In this document: positions 9,385-19,316 of the stretch, one piece after another
Position numbering within the stretch: the first letter of the stretch is position 1
How the letters are laid out: each line of letters starts with the position of its first letter
Assembly (NCBI GenBank): GCA_023231475.1
Contig: JALJEE010002576.1
Coordinates: 1 to 25,520, forward strand
Direction of reading: 5' to 3'
DNA length: 25,520 nt
Source of the DNA: Seison nebaliae
Lineage: Eukaryota > Rotifera > Pararotatoria > Seisonacea > Seisonidae
Program-made: the position numbers and the translations under genes
Notes under the pieces: model-generated
Database searches by the model: none
Seen by the model: the letters and a program-made list of their open reading frames with translations, nothing else
Told to the model about the DNA's origin: nothing

Positions 9385-9746
9385 CAATTCAATAGACTCC
9401 TTTTCGCAACAGTCGGTCTCCTTCTGCTACCTATTCTCTTCTCTCGTCGAGTCTTTACACTTATTGACAAGATCACTGAATCGAACTTCCATATTACACA
9501 AATTCCGAACATAGATATCCCAAATAATCGTTCGGTTTTTTTCGCATACAGTTCGTTATTACTGGTTATCAATTGAAGATTTAAGAGATTTTACTTTTTC
9601 CTATGATCCCGCAATTTCTATGTCAATCGATATGGATTCTCTCGCTGAATTACACCGATTAATCAATATCGGCGATGATCAAACTTTTTTTTCATTTTTT
9701 CTAATTTATCCCGACGGGAATTTAATTAATAAATAATAATAATAAA
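9385..9746 (+). mobile_element. 5'-truncated LINE relic C (3' end only)
   Basis: This 360-base piece matches the last part of relics A and B. CTTTTCGCAACAGTCGGTCT parallels 2526-2545, and CAATATCGGCGATGATCAAA parallels the region near 2815. It ends TTATCCCGACGGGAATTTAA followed by an AATAATAATAATAA tail. Loss of the 5' part with an intact 3' end is typical of target-primed reverse transcription. It stops about 110 bases before the start codon of the intact kinase-like gene. No target duplication was found. Confidence 0.75.
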
Positions 9747-9855
9747 CGAAATATTACAATACGCAAAGGGTTAAACTGTTAAGTTCTTACTGTCACGAAG
9801 TTTTTTATATGTAAGGTAGAAAATGAACAATAATTAATTTGTTTCATTTTTACTT

Positions 9856-11043
9856 ATGTTTTGGTTTTATTTCTTTTTTTTAAGTTTAGTTGAATTTGGA
9901 GATTGTAATAAGTTTTGGAAGAATGCTGAGAAAGAAACTCGAGAAATTGCAGCTGGAGGGAAAACTTTCCACGTGAATGAAGAACCAGCAAATCATACAT
10001 CGACATTATGTAGTAATCGTATCTTGGGACTCGTAACAAATGAAAAGACGATTAATCATCCGTTGCGAGGAAGAATTACTGTCACATATGTAGGTCATGG
10101 TGTTCAGGGTCGAGCATTCTCCATAAAAAACGAAGACGGAGATATTGTGGGGCTCATGAAGACTGTTGAACGTTTAGACAGCGCTTTATTTGAAACCAAT
10201 GCTCTACTTGGGAAACATCTTCACCCCATTGAAATATTACCCAAATATGAATTATTAAAGTTAGCTACTTCTGACGTACCGACAAGAATACCAAGAAAAA
10301 TCGGTAAACTCTATACCAACTTTTCAATTATTCAAAGACTTAAACAAAGATGTGTGTTTGCTGATTATATAGACGGAGCAAGCAACAGCATACGTGACGT
10401 TTTTCCCAGAATATCGCGGTCTCCTAAACATATGTTGATTTATATTATTCTACTCTTAAAACAATTACAGGCCGTTCATTTTACAATTAACCATTATAAA
10501 TATACTACAGAGAATATACTGCTAAAAAACATAGCTAATGCTCATGGAGATCTACATAGTAAAAATATATTAGCTACAAAAATTCGATTAACGAATAACG
10601 AGGAGGTAGATGTACCAATTTTAATCGATTATGGATTAAGCTCATACCATTATTATTCATCTTTCAGTGATGTTATTTCTGATATTTATAATAACTATTT
10701 ACGGGATGAACGTCATATTATTAATGAAAATGTTATATCTGCAAATCGACTATATAATTTATGGCAAAATGTGGACTTTTGTGAATTATTTGTATTCATT
10801 TCCAATTCTTATCTAAATATCGATCCATGCGTTGTTTTTACATCCTGTGTTGAATATAGAAAACGTTTACCAAATCCTATACTTAAAACTTATTCCGTAG
10901 CATATCTTCAACTTTTTAATCGTATTCCTGGCCATATGGACTATTTATTTCCTTTTCTTATACTATTAAACAAAGGAATCAAAGCAAAACGATCGTATAT
11001 TCACTGGATATTACTTGTGGATCTGCTTTCTGTTCCACTTTAA
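9856..11043 (+). CDS. Secreted or membrane-anchored protein-kinase-like protein (intact copy 3), 395 aa
   Basis: The gene is intronless with ATG at 9856. Residues 1-16 (MFWFYFFFLSLVEFGD) are strongly hydrophobic, a signal peptide or anchor. Kinase-fold landmarks in order: glycine loop VGHGVQGRA at 79-87, lysine K102 in LMK, helix-C glutamate E113 in LFE, hinge-like VFADYIDG at 167-174, catalytic HGDLHSKN at 230-237 and metal-binding IDYGL at 257-261. A helix-F-like WQNVDFCE is at 303-310. All residues needed for nucleotide and metal binding are present, so it may be active. HGDLHxxN is typical of aminoglycoside/choline-kinase-like folds, and DYGL is typical of VRK-type kinases. The substrate is unknown. 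No APE motif is obvious. It is the closest relative of the decayed copy at 207-1382, and a LINE 3' end sits 110 bases upstream. Confidence 0.85.
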   Translation: MFWFYFFFLSLVEFGDCNKFWKNAEKETREIAAGGKTFHVNEEPANHTSTLCSNRILGLVTNEKTINHPLRGRITVTYVGHGVQGRAFSIKNEDGDIVGLMKTVERLDSALFETNALLGKHLHPIEILPKYELLKLATSDVPTRIPRKIGKLYTNFSIIQRLKQRCVFADYIDGASNSIRDVFPRISRSPKHMLIYIILLLKQLQAVHFTINHYKYTTENILLKNIANAHGDLHSKNILATKIRLTNNEEVDVPILIDYGLSSYHYYSSFSDVISDIYNNYLRDERHIINENVISANRLYNLWQNVDFCELFVFISNSYLNIDPCVVFTSCVEYRKRLPNPILKTYSVAYLQLFNRIPGHMDYLFPFLILLNKGIKAKRSYIHWILLVDLLSVPL

Positions 11044-11981
11044 CCGAATACTACCCGATGAATTTTGAAAAGTGATACATTTCGGATCATTTAGATTTCG
11101 TTGGAGGAGGACTGGATAAATCGTTTTCAAAAATATCGCATATCGCGTAAACAATATCTTGCAGAAGAAAATATAAAAGCTTTTTCCAATTCAAAATTAC
11201 ATTTAAAAATTCATCATTATACAGAATTCATATATAGAATTCATCAGTTTTAATATCTAGCTTAACATTAGATATTTATAATTTTAAGAACATTTATAGT
11301 TAGATATGAAAATAGAATGGAATGCTAAACAAAAGGTTCATTTGTTAAAATTAGCTAGGGAACTTTATAAGAGGTCATTAGAATCTCCATAATATAGAGT
11401 CTATATGATAATGAACTAACAAACAGAATAGATAATGATGATGTTGAACATGAAAAGTTAGATGATTTTGCATGTTTATAGTTTATAGTTTATAGAAAGT
11501 AATGAAAGATACTATGTTAATAGTGTTGAAGATGATACTGACTTAATTTTAACGACCGACGAAAATGGTAATAATGGTGACCACGACAGTAACGAACAAC
11601 ACGCCAATAACCACCATCAGATAACTGGAAGTTAAAGCCGATTTGGAATTAAGCAACATATTGATGATGATGTTCTTGAGTTAACGAAAAAAATGATGAT
11701 AATTCGATCAGGAGACATACAAGACGGTTTTCGTTGGAAGACAAGCTGTGACCCGAATCAATGTTCCATTAACGGGACATGATGGCAATAACTTCCAACG
11801 TGGCAGAATAGCGCCACCATAAAAGGCGCGATGTTCTGAGAGACAAATCATTTTTTTCTTATATACATTAGTTCTATCATTTTGCCCCTTTCCTCATTTT
11901 TACACTTCTCCTCGTAGTGTACCAACTTTTCCTATATCTTGCCAAAATAAACTATCTGACATTGTGAGACTCAAGACCTCT
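11044..11981. other. Gene-poor stretch with degenerate coding-like remnants
   Basis: At 11306-11634 (plus strand) short open pieces follow one another. One of 28 codons starts MKIEWNAKQKVHLLKLAREL. It is followed by an acidic, Asn/His-rich piece (NGNNGDHDSNEQHANNHH), with stops between and a triplicated TTTATAG run near 11475-11495. This looks like a dying gene or element, but it is not recognisable. The rest shows nothing. Confidence 0.3.
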
Positions 11982-12206
11982 TTACATGGTAGCAGCGAGT
12001 GGTTCCTCCGATCCTATTCTTATTCGGACTTCAGCAGTACCGGCGTTCTTTAGACGCCCATTCGTCTCCAGCACAACGCCGTCTGAAAGTTCTACCTTAA
12101 TTCGCATATTGTTGGCGTATTGCTCGCCTATAACGGAAAGCGTAGCTCCCGTATCGATAAGGTATTCCACTTCCTTGCCGTCGGTGTTGAGGGTGACACA
12201 AAACAA
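11982..12206 (-). pseudogene. Retropepsin (aspartic protease) fragment of an LTR retroelement
   Basis: The translated stretch FCVTLNTDGKEVEYLIDTGA continues with TLSVI. This is the active-site strand of retroviral-type aspartic proteases (D-T-G-A), preceded by the expected hydrophobic strand. About 75 residues remain, ending shortly after RIRIGSEEPLAATM. No ATG, gag, flap-to-end region, RT or LTR is adjacent. The piece is clearly richer in G+C than its surroundings, pointing to a later insertion from another source or element family. Confidence 0.65.
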
Positions 12207-12223
12207 TATACACTGTATATTGT
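12203..12223. repeat. 9-bp-arm hairpin at the edge of the protease fragment
   Basis: ACAATATAC, loop ACT, GTATATTGT. It coincides with the border between the GC-rich protease fragment and AT-rich flank. Confidence 0.6.
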
Positions 12224-13174
12224 ATTATTTTTTATCTATGGGTATGTCTGAATAGATGTGTTAAATATTTGATTATCTACAGATTTTTATCGATAGATGT
12301 ATTATCTGAATTTGTCATAGATTAGAAGAATTTAACGATATCAATCCAAACATTATACAAATTGAATTGTAACATTGAATTGAACATTAATTCTAAGATT
12401 AGAGCTATTTTACGTAGAGATGAAAAGTGATTTTTGACATTCTTCATATGTGTTTTATTGTCGGACCAAAATTATCATTGATTAATTCCTTATCACTTAC
12501 AATCCGCCGTAGTTCTAAACATTTTGCTGTCATAGGTGTACTATTGGTGTTCCACATTGGTTGTTAGAATGTTTGGGAACAAATGACCTAAACTACAAAA
12601 ATCGGTAGACTGTCCTGCATTCAATAAACTATTTCTCGCTATTATGTTCTTATCTTAGATCTACGTTATAGAAACCATAATAACATCACATTCATTTGCA
12701 TAAATTGCATAAATTATAACCGTAATCTATCAAAATTGGTACCTTGATGAAAGACAACATTGGTAGAATAAAAATAATCGGTAACTATAATATTATTAAT
12801 ATACTGGTGTGCATTAGCAGATGAACCACTATCCAGTAAAGGCATATCCAGTCAAATACTTCGGTAAATAAAGAAATTCCAGTCAGTTTTCATTTTTTAT
12901 TCATTCGAATTTTCATTTCGACTAACAATAAATGAAACTCCAAAAAAAAACCAATTTGTCAAACATAAGTTTCCTAGAAAGAGTGCGTTCGATATAACAA
13001 GCATATTTTTCATGTTAAAACTGCTTTCAAAAAAAACATAAATTGATTTATTTCAATGTAATTATATTCACAATCATATTATTAAACTTAAACAATTTGG
13101 CCAGAAGAATGGCCGATGTTTAATGATAATATATGACATAAATAAAAGAAAAATAATAAGAAATTTTTAATAAG
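12224..13174. other. Gene-free AT-rich stretch
   Basis: No open frame, RNA gene or repeat stands out apart from a small GGCC-anchored hairpin near 13098-13114. Confidence 0.5.
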
Positions 13175-13182
13175 TTTCGCGC
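13175..13182 (+). promoter_or_regulatory. E2F-like site TTTCGCGC
   Basis: It matches the E2F/DP consensus exactly and lies 49 bases before the ATG at 13231. CpG-containing octamers are rare in this DNA, so the match is more notable than usual. Regulation of the downstream gene by E2F is inference. Confidence 0.35.
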
Positions 13183-13230
13183 AAAGAATGGATAAATAAA
13201 TTTTAATTTGATAAAAATAAAATTTAAGTT

Positions 13231-13689
13231 ATGAATCGCGAGCACAAAACATTTTATCCTCCTTCTAAGATCTCAGTATCTGCAATCAAAACGAACAAAA
13301 AGATAGATTTAAGATTGCAAAAAGTAAATGATTTGTTTGAAAGGATGAGAAGAGACAATATTTCTCAAATTCATCTGGACGTTCACGCTTTTTTGAAAAA
13401 GAAAAGAAATTGTATGCCGGCGCAATATCGTGACAGAATAGACAAATATTTCAATAAGGTTATTCTTAAACTAATCATAAAGAAGACAATGTTTGTTTTT
13501 CGTTAGTTTGACGACGAGGCCAGTGAACAGAAGTCTCATGTAGTTGATCCAGATAGAGAACGATATCGAATGAAAAGTAAAATCATTGATAATTCGCTGC
13601 CTCTAATTTTGACACCGAGAAAACAACCTGTGTCTTTACCATTTGCCAACAAAAATAGAATTAAGAAACCGAAAATTTTTCATATGTAA
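13231..13689 (+). CDS. Two-exon gene for an unrecognised basic 136-aa protein
   Basis: Exon 1 (13231-13458, 76 codons) and exon 2 (13507-13689, 60 codons and TAA) are separated by a 48-bp phase-0 intron with GTTATT donor and TTTTCGTTAG acceptor. Unspliced, the frame adds 15 unlikely residues and stops. AATAAA at 13714-13719 follows the stop by 25 bases, and an E2F-like octamer precedes the ATG. Exon 1 encodes KNKKIDLRLQKVNDLFERMR-like amphipathic helices. Exon 2 opens acidic (FDDEASEQKSHVVDPDRERY) and ends basic (KNRIKKPKIFHM). No signal peptide or membrane segment is present. I do not recognise the family; a small nuclear protein is possible. Confidence 0.65.
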
Positions 13690-13713
13690 CAATTTTACGC
13701 ACGACATTCACTC

Positions 13714-13719
13714 AATAAA
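13714..13719 (+). terminator. Poly(A) signal AATAAA of the two-exon gene
   Basis: Canonical hexamer 25 bases after the TAA at 13687-13689. Confidence 0.55.
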
Positions 13720-13826
13720 TGCATAAATGTATTCAAAATGAGATAAACTATCCCATAACATTTTCATCATTTTCTCATATTCAGATTAATTGTGAAAAAT
13801 TAAAGGATTATTTTTTCAAGAGAAAA

Positions 13827-13916
13827 TTTTTTCGATTCAAGATACAAGAGAAATTTAAAAGCTTCAAATTTTTTCGATTCAAGATTCAAGAGAAATTTAA
13901 AGGCTTCAAATTTTTT
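13827..13916 (+). repeat. 42-bp tandem repeat, two full copies
   Basis: Units 13827-13868 and 13869-13910 differ at two bases, and a partial third copy starts at 13911. The unit is 14 codons long in an open frame (FFRFKIQEKFK...). That frame lacks other coding signs, and the repeat lies about 110 bases past the poly(A) signal of the upstream gene. Confidence 0.75.
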
Positions 13917-14171
13917 CTTAATTTTTTTATTTTATAAAGTTTTATGCAATTACTGATGTCGCCCCCAAAATTTAAAACGATGGTTTGAAACGTGTAAAAT
14001 ATTTCCCGTAAATTCTTACGTCTTACCACAAACTACTGGTCGAGTTTTAGGAACAATAAAAAAATTAAATAAATTAGAAAAACATCCATAGGTCATTTGT
14101 AAATAAAAGATTGTGTAGGAGAGATGAAATTGAAATAACGTCTGGTATTTGTCTCACCTTTTGATGACGCT

Positions 14172-14179
14172 TATATAAG
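14172..14179 (+). promoter_or_regulatory. TATA box (TATATAAG) of the small secreted-peptide gene
   Basis: It sits 67 bases before the signal-peptide ATG at 14239, a spacing that fits a short 5' leader. An out-of-frame ATG at 14210 could lie near the transcription start. Confidence 0.5.
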
Positions 14180-14238
14180 AAAATATTAGGTAAATGACGA
14201 AATAGTTCCATGAGCACTATTCATTTAGAAGTTCAGAT

Positions 14239-14542
14239 ATGTATATCAAACTTTTAACTTTCTTAGCAGTCATTGCAACAATTTCAGCCGTACCGTTTGT
14301 AAAATTTGCCTCTAGTATTTAATTCTGATTAATTATAAAAATTTTCTTTTTCTAGACGTTGGTACACGACCCCGAAATATCATGGGACATATAAACCGTT
14401 TCCTATCCATACCGTTGTTCCAACTCACCGTCCGTCAGGTATTTGGAGTTGGTTGGGGAAGCGAGCAGTTAAACTAGATGAACGATTCTGGAATCCAAAT
14501 CCATGGAGTGGTAAAACTCTCCCACCATGGGTGATGAGCTAA
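14239..14542 (+). CDS. Small secreted peptide gene, exon 2 frame unresolved
   Basis: ATG at 14239 opens a classical signal peptide (MYIKLLTFLAVIATISA). The frame stops after 27 codons, so an intron is expected. Acceptor TTTTTCTAG ends at 14355. Donor GTATTT at 14315 gives a 41-bp intron and a 65-residue product ending at TAG 14475-14477 (frame begins NVGTRPRNIMGHINRF). A different frame of exon 2, from 14357 to TAA at 14540-14542, looks more protein-like: 60 residues, five Trp, Pro/His-rich, with SGIWSWLGKR resembling an amidated peptide and dibasic cleavage site. No GT in exon 1 gives that phase. A TATA box and AATAAA (14570-14575) bracket the unit. It could be a venom, antimicrobial or neuropeptide-like precursor, or a damaged gene; none is shown. 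Confidence 0.5.
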
Positions 14543-14569
14543 ACATTTTTCATAGAAAGTTTATGCAGA

Positions 14570-14575
14570 AATAAA
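14570..14575 (+). terminator. Poly(A) signal AATAAA of the small secreted-peptide gene
   Basis: It lies 28 bases after the TAA at 14540-14542, between this gene and the convergent MCM6 end. Confidence 0.5.
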
Positions 14576-14780
14576 CGTTTATGGTCGATTTGTTTTACTT
14601 AATAAAATTATTTACATCATCAATTGCATCAAATTTATGAGCGAAAAAAAATGAAATTTTATTTTATTTAAACAAGAGATGTCATAAATTGGTAAGTGAA
14701 CATAGATTGAAGGAGAGTAACATTGATATTAAAAATTATAGTTTTAACTTAATTGGAAGAAGTTGGTAGTTAGATCTATG

Positions 14781-17150
14781 TTACAGAAAATCACCTTTTA
14801 GAACACAATCTGGATGAAGAATCAATAAAACATCATTTTTCTCTTGTTCTTTCATTTCGTCTTCATCTATTAATTCGAAGAATATTCCTTCCTCTTTTAT
14901 CAATCGATCAATCACTCGATTGACAATTCGATCTTGTTTCATCAAATCTTCAGGTGAATCACATTTATCTGCCACCTGATTCAAATACCATTCCACCAAT
15001 TCCATTTTAGAGACGCCACTTCTCTCATTGTCAATATCATCGTCTTTCGTTTGACGCATATAATAAATGAGCACTTTCGTAATTCTTTCAAACTCTTCTA
15101 ATGAAATATTGACGTGAATTAAATCATCATTCTCTTTATTAACATCATCACTCAAATCCACATTTCCTTCCTGCACATTGATTTCCGGTTGAACAATTTG
15201 AATGATTGATTTACTCAGAAGATCATAAGCAACTTGAACATGTTCCGGCTTCACTTTATCCTCCAAATACATTCGAGCCGTAGCTTCTGAGAGACGAACC
15301 AAACTCTCCAATTGTCGAACGGTGACTCGCCAAGAAGATTTATGAGAATTATCCATATCAGATAATCGTAATTTCTTATATGATTGTACCAACAATTCAG
15401 CAGCATCTTTCGTAATGACTGGTTGAACAAGACGAGCAAATCCGATATAATTTCGAGCGTCTTCAGTCGAATATTTTTGTTGAGAATCATAAACTTCTTT
15501 AGCTTTCGTGTGCATATCAATCAATCGATTGGAAATGAGAACGTCATCATTCTTATTGCAATTATCGATCACAATAAAAAATAAGTCGAATCTTGACATA
15601 ATTGGTGCCGTCATGTCAATGTTTTTCTTTAATGATTTTGAAGTATTATATCGACCTCCAATCGGATTGGCTGCTGCAAAAATAGAAGTTTTCGCATTTA
15701 ATGTTGTTCGGATTCCTGCTTTCGTTATCGTTATTGTTTGTTGTTCCATTGCTTCGTGAATTGCCACTTGATCACGTTGATCCATCTTGTCAAATTCATC
15801 GATACAACATACCCCACTATCTGCCAACATTAATGCACCAGCTTCGATTACATATTCTGATGTTTCCTCGTCTCTTAGTACGGCAGCTGTTAATCCGGCA
15901 GCTGTTGACGCCTTCCCCGAAGTATAAACACCACGTTGTGCTAATTGATGAGTTTGTGTAAGGAATTGTGATTTTCCCGTACTTGGATCACCAACAATAC
16001 AAATATTGATATCACCACGTAAATGAGTATTCTCTTTTGTCTTCTTTTGTACTCCCCCAAATAACATAAGGAGAATTCCTTTCTTCACATCTAAATTACC
16101 ATAAATTCGTGGAAAGAGACTATTACAAAGATTATCGAACAGATCTTTATCATTGTTCATCTCATAAATTCTTTTCAAATCCGCTTCCTTTATCTTACTC
16201 GTCACATTATCAATAGTTAAATCGTTCAACACATTATCGAATTGACCCAACGTTTTTTTTGTGGGTTCGACATGATTCGCTAAAAATGATAAACGGTGAG
16301 TAAGTGCACGATTTCCCATTCCTTTCATTCCTTTTGGTCCACTTTGATTCTGTTGTTTCTCTTTCTCATATGTCGTTACTCCTGGAATGGTCATCGATCC
16401 AATATTAGGAATTGCTATCAATGTACCTGTAAAATCAATGGTATCTCCTGGTTGACATGATTCTACAAAATCGGCACGAACGACGATCTCTATTCCTCTG
16501 GGAACAACACCTTTCGTTGCTTCTGATTGTGTTTCTTGAACACGAATCTTTTGGAAATCGACAAAAGTCGATTGACTAACATCCAAAATAAATTTCGATC
16601 TATTATTACACCCGACATTCTTACAAACCGTCGGTTCGGTAAATTTGAATTGTTGTTCAATTCCTGCCGATGTTGCCTGACATTCCGTACAAATGAATGT
16701 TCCACGTACCAATTCTGGATGTACTGGATGTGTTCGAATAACTTGCGCACTAAATCTCATCAAAGTGCCAACATCTTCCGATGACAATTGTCTTAATTTC
16801 TTATAATTGGGAATGTTATTGAAACTGACATAGTATTCCGATTCTTTTTCAATTTGACCAAACTTCTTACAAATATTCTTTACTGCTCTTCCTAAGAATT
16901 TATGGACTTGATAAAAATTTAAATCGATCGCATTAGTTAATCCACTGTTGTATGCAGTAAGATGACGATGATCCACAATTAATGTCTGTCGATGACATTT
17001 CACCATCTCTTCACAAAGTTTTCGATACAATTTTGTTCCACTCATATCGACATACTGATCAAGGAAGTTCTCAAATAATGTCTGAGCACTTTCACAAATT
17101 GCATTGTGTTTATGAACAATCGTATTGCGTTCATTCGCTATCAAATCCAT
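14781..17150 (-). CDS. mcm6: DNA replication licensing factor MCM6, 789 aa
   Basis: MCM6 is a subunit of the hexameric MCM2-7 helicase that is loaded at origins in G1 and unwinds DNA in the CMG complex. The frame is uninterrupted from ATG at 17150, close to the usual family length of about 820. Landmarks: zinc-binding cysteines C154, C157, C176 and C181; Walker A GDPSTGKS at 387-394; the MCM block TSGKASTAAGLTAAV near 410-424; Walker B IDEFDKMD at 450-457; arginine-finger SRFD at 519-522. A C-terminal winged-helix region follows an acidic linker. The assignment to MCM6 rather than another MCM rests on strings such as RTHPVHPELV, EQQFKFTEP and AIHEAMEQQTITITKAG. Walker A has glycine where MCM6 proteins usually have alanine (GDPSTAKS). 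The gene is intronless, unlike the mini-intron-rich MRE11 nearby. Confidence 0.97.
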   Translation of the reverse strand: MDLIANERNTIVHKHNAICESAQTLFENFLDQYVDMSGTKLYRKLCEEMVKCHRQTLIVDHRHLTAYNSGLTNAIDLNFYQVHKFLGRAVKNICKKFGQIEKESEYYVSFNNIPNYKKLRQLSSEDVGTLMRFSAQVIRTHPVHPELVRGTFICTECQATSAGIEQQFKFTEPTVCKNVGCNNRSKFILDVSQSTFVDFQKIRVQETQSEATKGVVPRGIEIVVRADFVESCQPGDTIDFTGTLIAIPNIGSMTIPGVTTYEKEKQQNQSGPKGMKGMGNRALTHRLSFLANHVEPTKKTLGQFDNVLNDLTIDNVTSKIKEADLKRIYEMNNDKDLFDNLCNSLFPRIYGNLDVKKGILLMLFGGVQKKTKENTHLRGDINICIVGDPSTGKSQFLTQTHQLAQRGVYTSGKASTAAGLTAAVLRDEETSEYVIEAGALMLADSGVCCIDEFDKMDQRDQVAIHEAMEQQTITITKAGIRTTLNAKTSIFAAANPIGGRYNTSKSLKKNIDMTAPIMSRFDLFFIVIDNCNKNDDVLISNRLIDMHTKAKEVYDSQQKYSTEDARNYIGFARLVQPVITKDAAELLVQSYKKLRLSDMDNSHKSSWRVTVRQLESLVRLSEATARMYLEDKVKPEHVQVAYDLLSKSIIQIVQPEINVQEGNVDLSDDVNKENDDLIHVNISLEEFERITKVLIYYMRQTKDDDIDNERSGVSKMELVEWYLNQVADKCDSPEDLMKQDRIVNRVIDRLIKEEGIFFELIDEDEMKEQEKNDVLLILHPDCVLKGDFL

Positions 17151-19316
17151 CGGAAATTATGGAAACTAAACTGGAGAGAATATTGTAATATAAAGATAAA
17201 TGTTTCTTGAAAGATAAAATCAATTCACAAGTACACAAACTATACTGCTTTTATACTTTAGAAAGTTGAGATGATATTCAGATGTACTTCAAAAAAACAG
17301 ACAAATCATTAAATTCCTAAAGCCTAACATTTTATACTCTTACAATAACTTCAATATTTTACTACTATTTTTAATTCAACGGAAAAGTGATAAAAACGTT
17401 ATTCTATTTTAAAATGGATATTTAAACATTCTAAAAATAAATATCCCTTCAACATTATCACTAATATTAAAATTATAAATATTTTATCCTCTTTTCATAT
17501 CACATATCAACATCTCCTGAACATATATTCCACTGCTACCTCAAACACAATAAACGAAGAAAATAAAAAAAATATAGTTTTTTATTTGAATTATAATGTA
17601 TAGTTGTAATTATAGAAATTCAAAAACACTGCTTCAGTTCCACCTAATCCAAAAGAAAAATTCCGATCATTAAGTTGCTTGTTTTATTGTCTCGAAATCT
17701 AAATTAATGGAAAACCACAATTAATATATTCCTTTCAAATTAGTTCCTAAAATTGTAATTATTGAATGATCAGACAAATGCCTGTTATAATCATAATAAA
17801 TCATAGATTTGAATGTAAATGTAAGGTAGATAAAGAGGTTATCATCATAAAAGGAAGAAATGTAATTTAAAGAGTTGAACTAACCATTTAATAATATATA
17901 TTTAATTTAATTATATCAACATCATTGTGTCGCATCCATTGTCACTACTATATTCCTTCAAAAAAGAAAAACGATTAAACATTATCAACATATAAAGAAA
18001 TATAAATTTTTTGAAGATAAATATAAAATTTCAGGACAATAACGCAGGAATATTTATGATCTACATCATATTTATTAAAATTCAGATGAAATTGTGTAAA
18101 TACTTCTCATCACCTTATCGGTTTTGTAGAAAATAGATGGAAAACTAACCAATCATTTTACGAAATCACCACGAAAAATCAATTTGAATCATATCTGAAA
18201 TCATGAGAAGAACAAGAAATGAAGCGTTGTAATTGAATGGAAAAATGTTTAATAAAATTTCTATAAAAAATCAGAGGAAATATCACGCGCATGTGTCCGA
18301 ATTTGTCTTCCCAGTTAATCTCAGTGGGATCGGATATTCATCATTAAAACATTGTTTTTAATATCAAAATTCACAAAGTACTACTAACATTCTAAACTGG
18401 AAAGTTTGTATGAAATAAACTTATTCGAATCATTCTCAAAGTTCACCAAAGATATAACTATAACAAGACTTGTTAGACTTACTCAAATGAAAAATTTACT
18501 TCAAACTTATCAGAAGACTTAAAATGAATAAAAAACATGTGATTTAGTAGAACACGTGTTAACAACTAAACATGGACTATCAATGATCATATCATCGTTC
18601 TATTTCTACAATTTATGATAAAAAGTATTCAATTCTATTTTTAATTCATGGCTCACCATTAAATTAAATTTAAAAAATTAAAAACTTCACATATTTCTCA
18701 AAAAATTAGCTTGTTAAAAATCAAATGGAAGAAGCTTACATGAACAATTTCTCACAATTATTTCAAAACTTTCTATTGCATTTTTCCGTTTTTATTATTA
18801 GATTATTCCATGCTGTCCATTCACATGTCATATCTGTCGGAAGAGAATATGTCGTAATTTGATGGTATAGGAATTTTTGTAAAAAGAAATTATCCTCGGC
18901 GTTTTCCTATCTAGAATATATCTGAACAAATATGAGAAATGGAAGCTATCCCGGATTATTCTTTTCAGTTTAAAATAACTTTTTGTTTTAAATTTTCTTT
19001 CTTTGTTCTATTTGTTGGGAAAAGGAAACATCAAAAGTAACTTCCTATAATAATCTTTTTATTTATGCCCTAACTCTGTGAGAACAATGGGAGACAGACA
19101 ATTCGGAAACCATAGAATACAATATATATTGTATATAGAATACAACACCTATTTTAAGTATTAGGTTTTAATTATTAGGGAATCTCTGAATTGTTTGTCG
19201 TTCGAGAAAAATAGTTTGCTTTTCTAGGATAAGATAATTAATTTAAAAGAGTTGATTCGAAATATGGAGAAAAGTCACGCTGAAATTTCAGTATTATATT
19301 AAAATTGAAATTTATC
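17151..19316. other. 2.2-kb gene-free AT-rich interval
   Basis: I find no open frame of note, no tRNA-like cloverleaf and no element ends. A perfect palindrome, ATACAATATATATTGTAT (19117-19134), is the only structure seen. It may hold the promoter region of MCM6 and the 3' end of the CAP gene. Confidence 0.5.

Noticed and set aside
15251-16784. Several open frames of 66 to 89 codons overlapping MCM6 in other frames and strands
   Set aside because: They lie wholly within a strongly conserved coding sequence and have no family motifs; they are shadows of it.
17151-19316. RNA gene, CRISPR array or replication origin in the long spacer
   Set aside because: No tRNA-like arms, regular repeats or other recognisable signature could be found by reading either strand.
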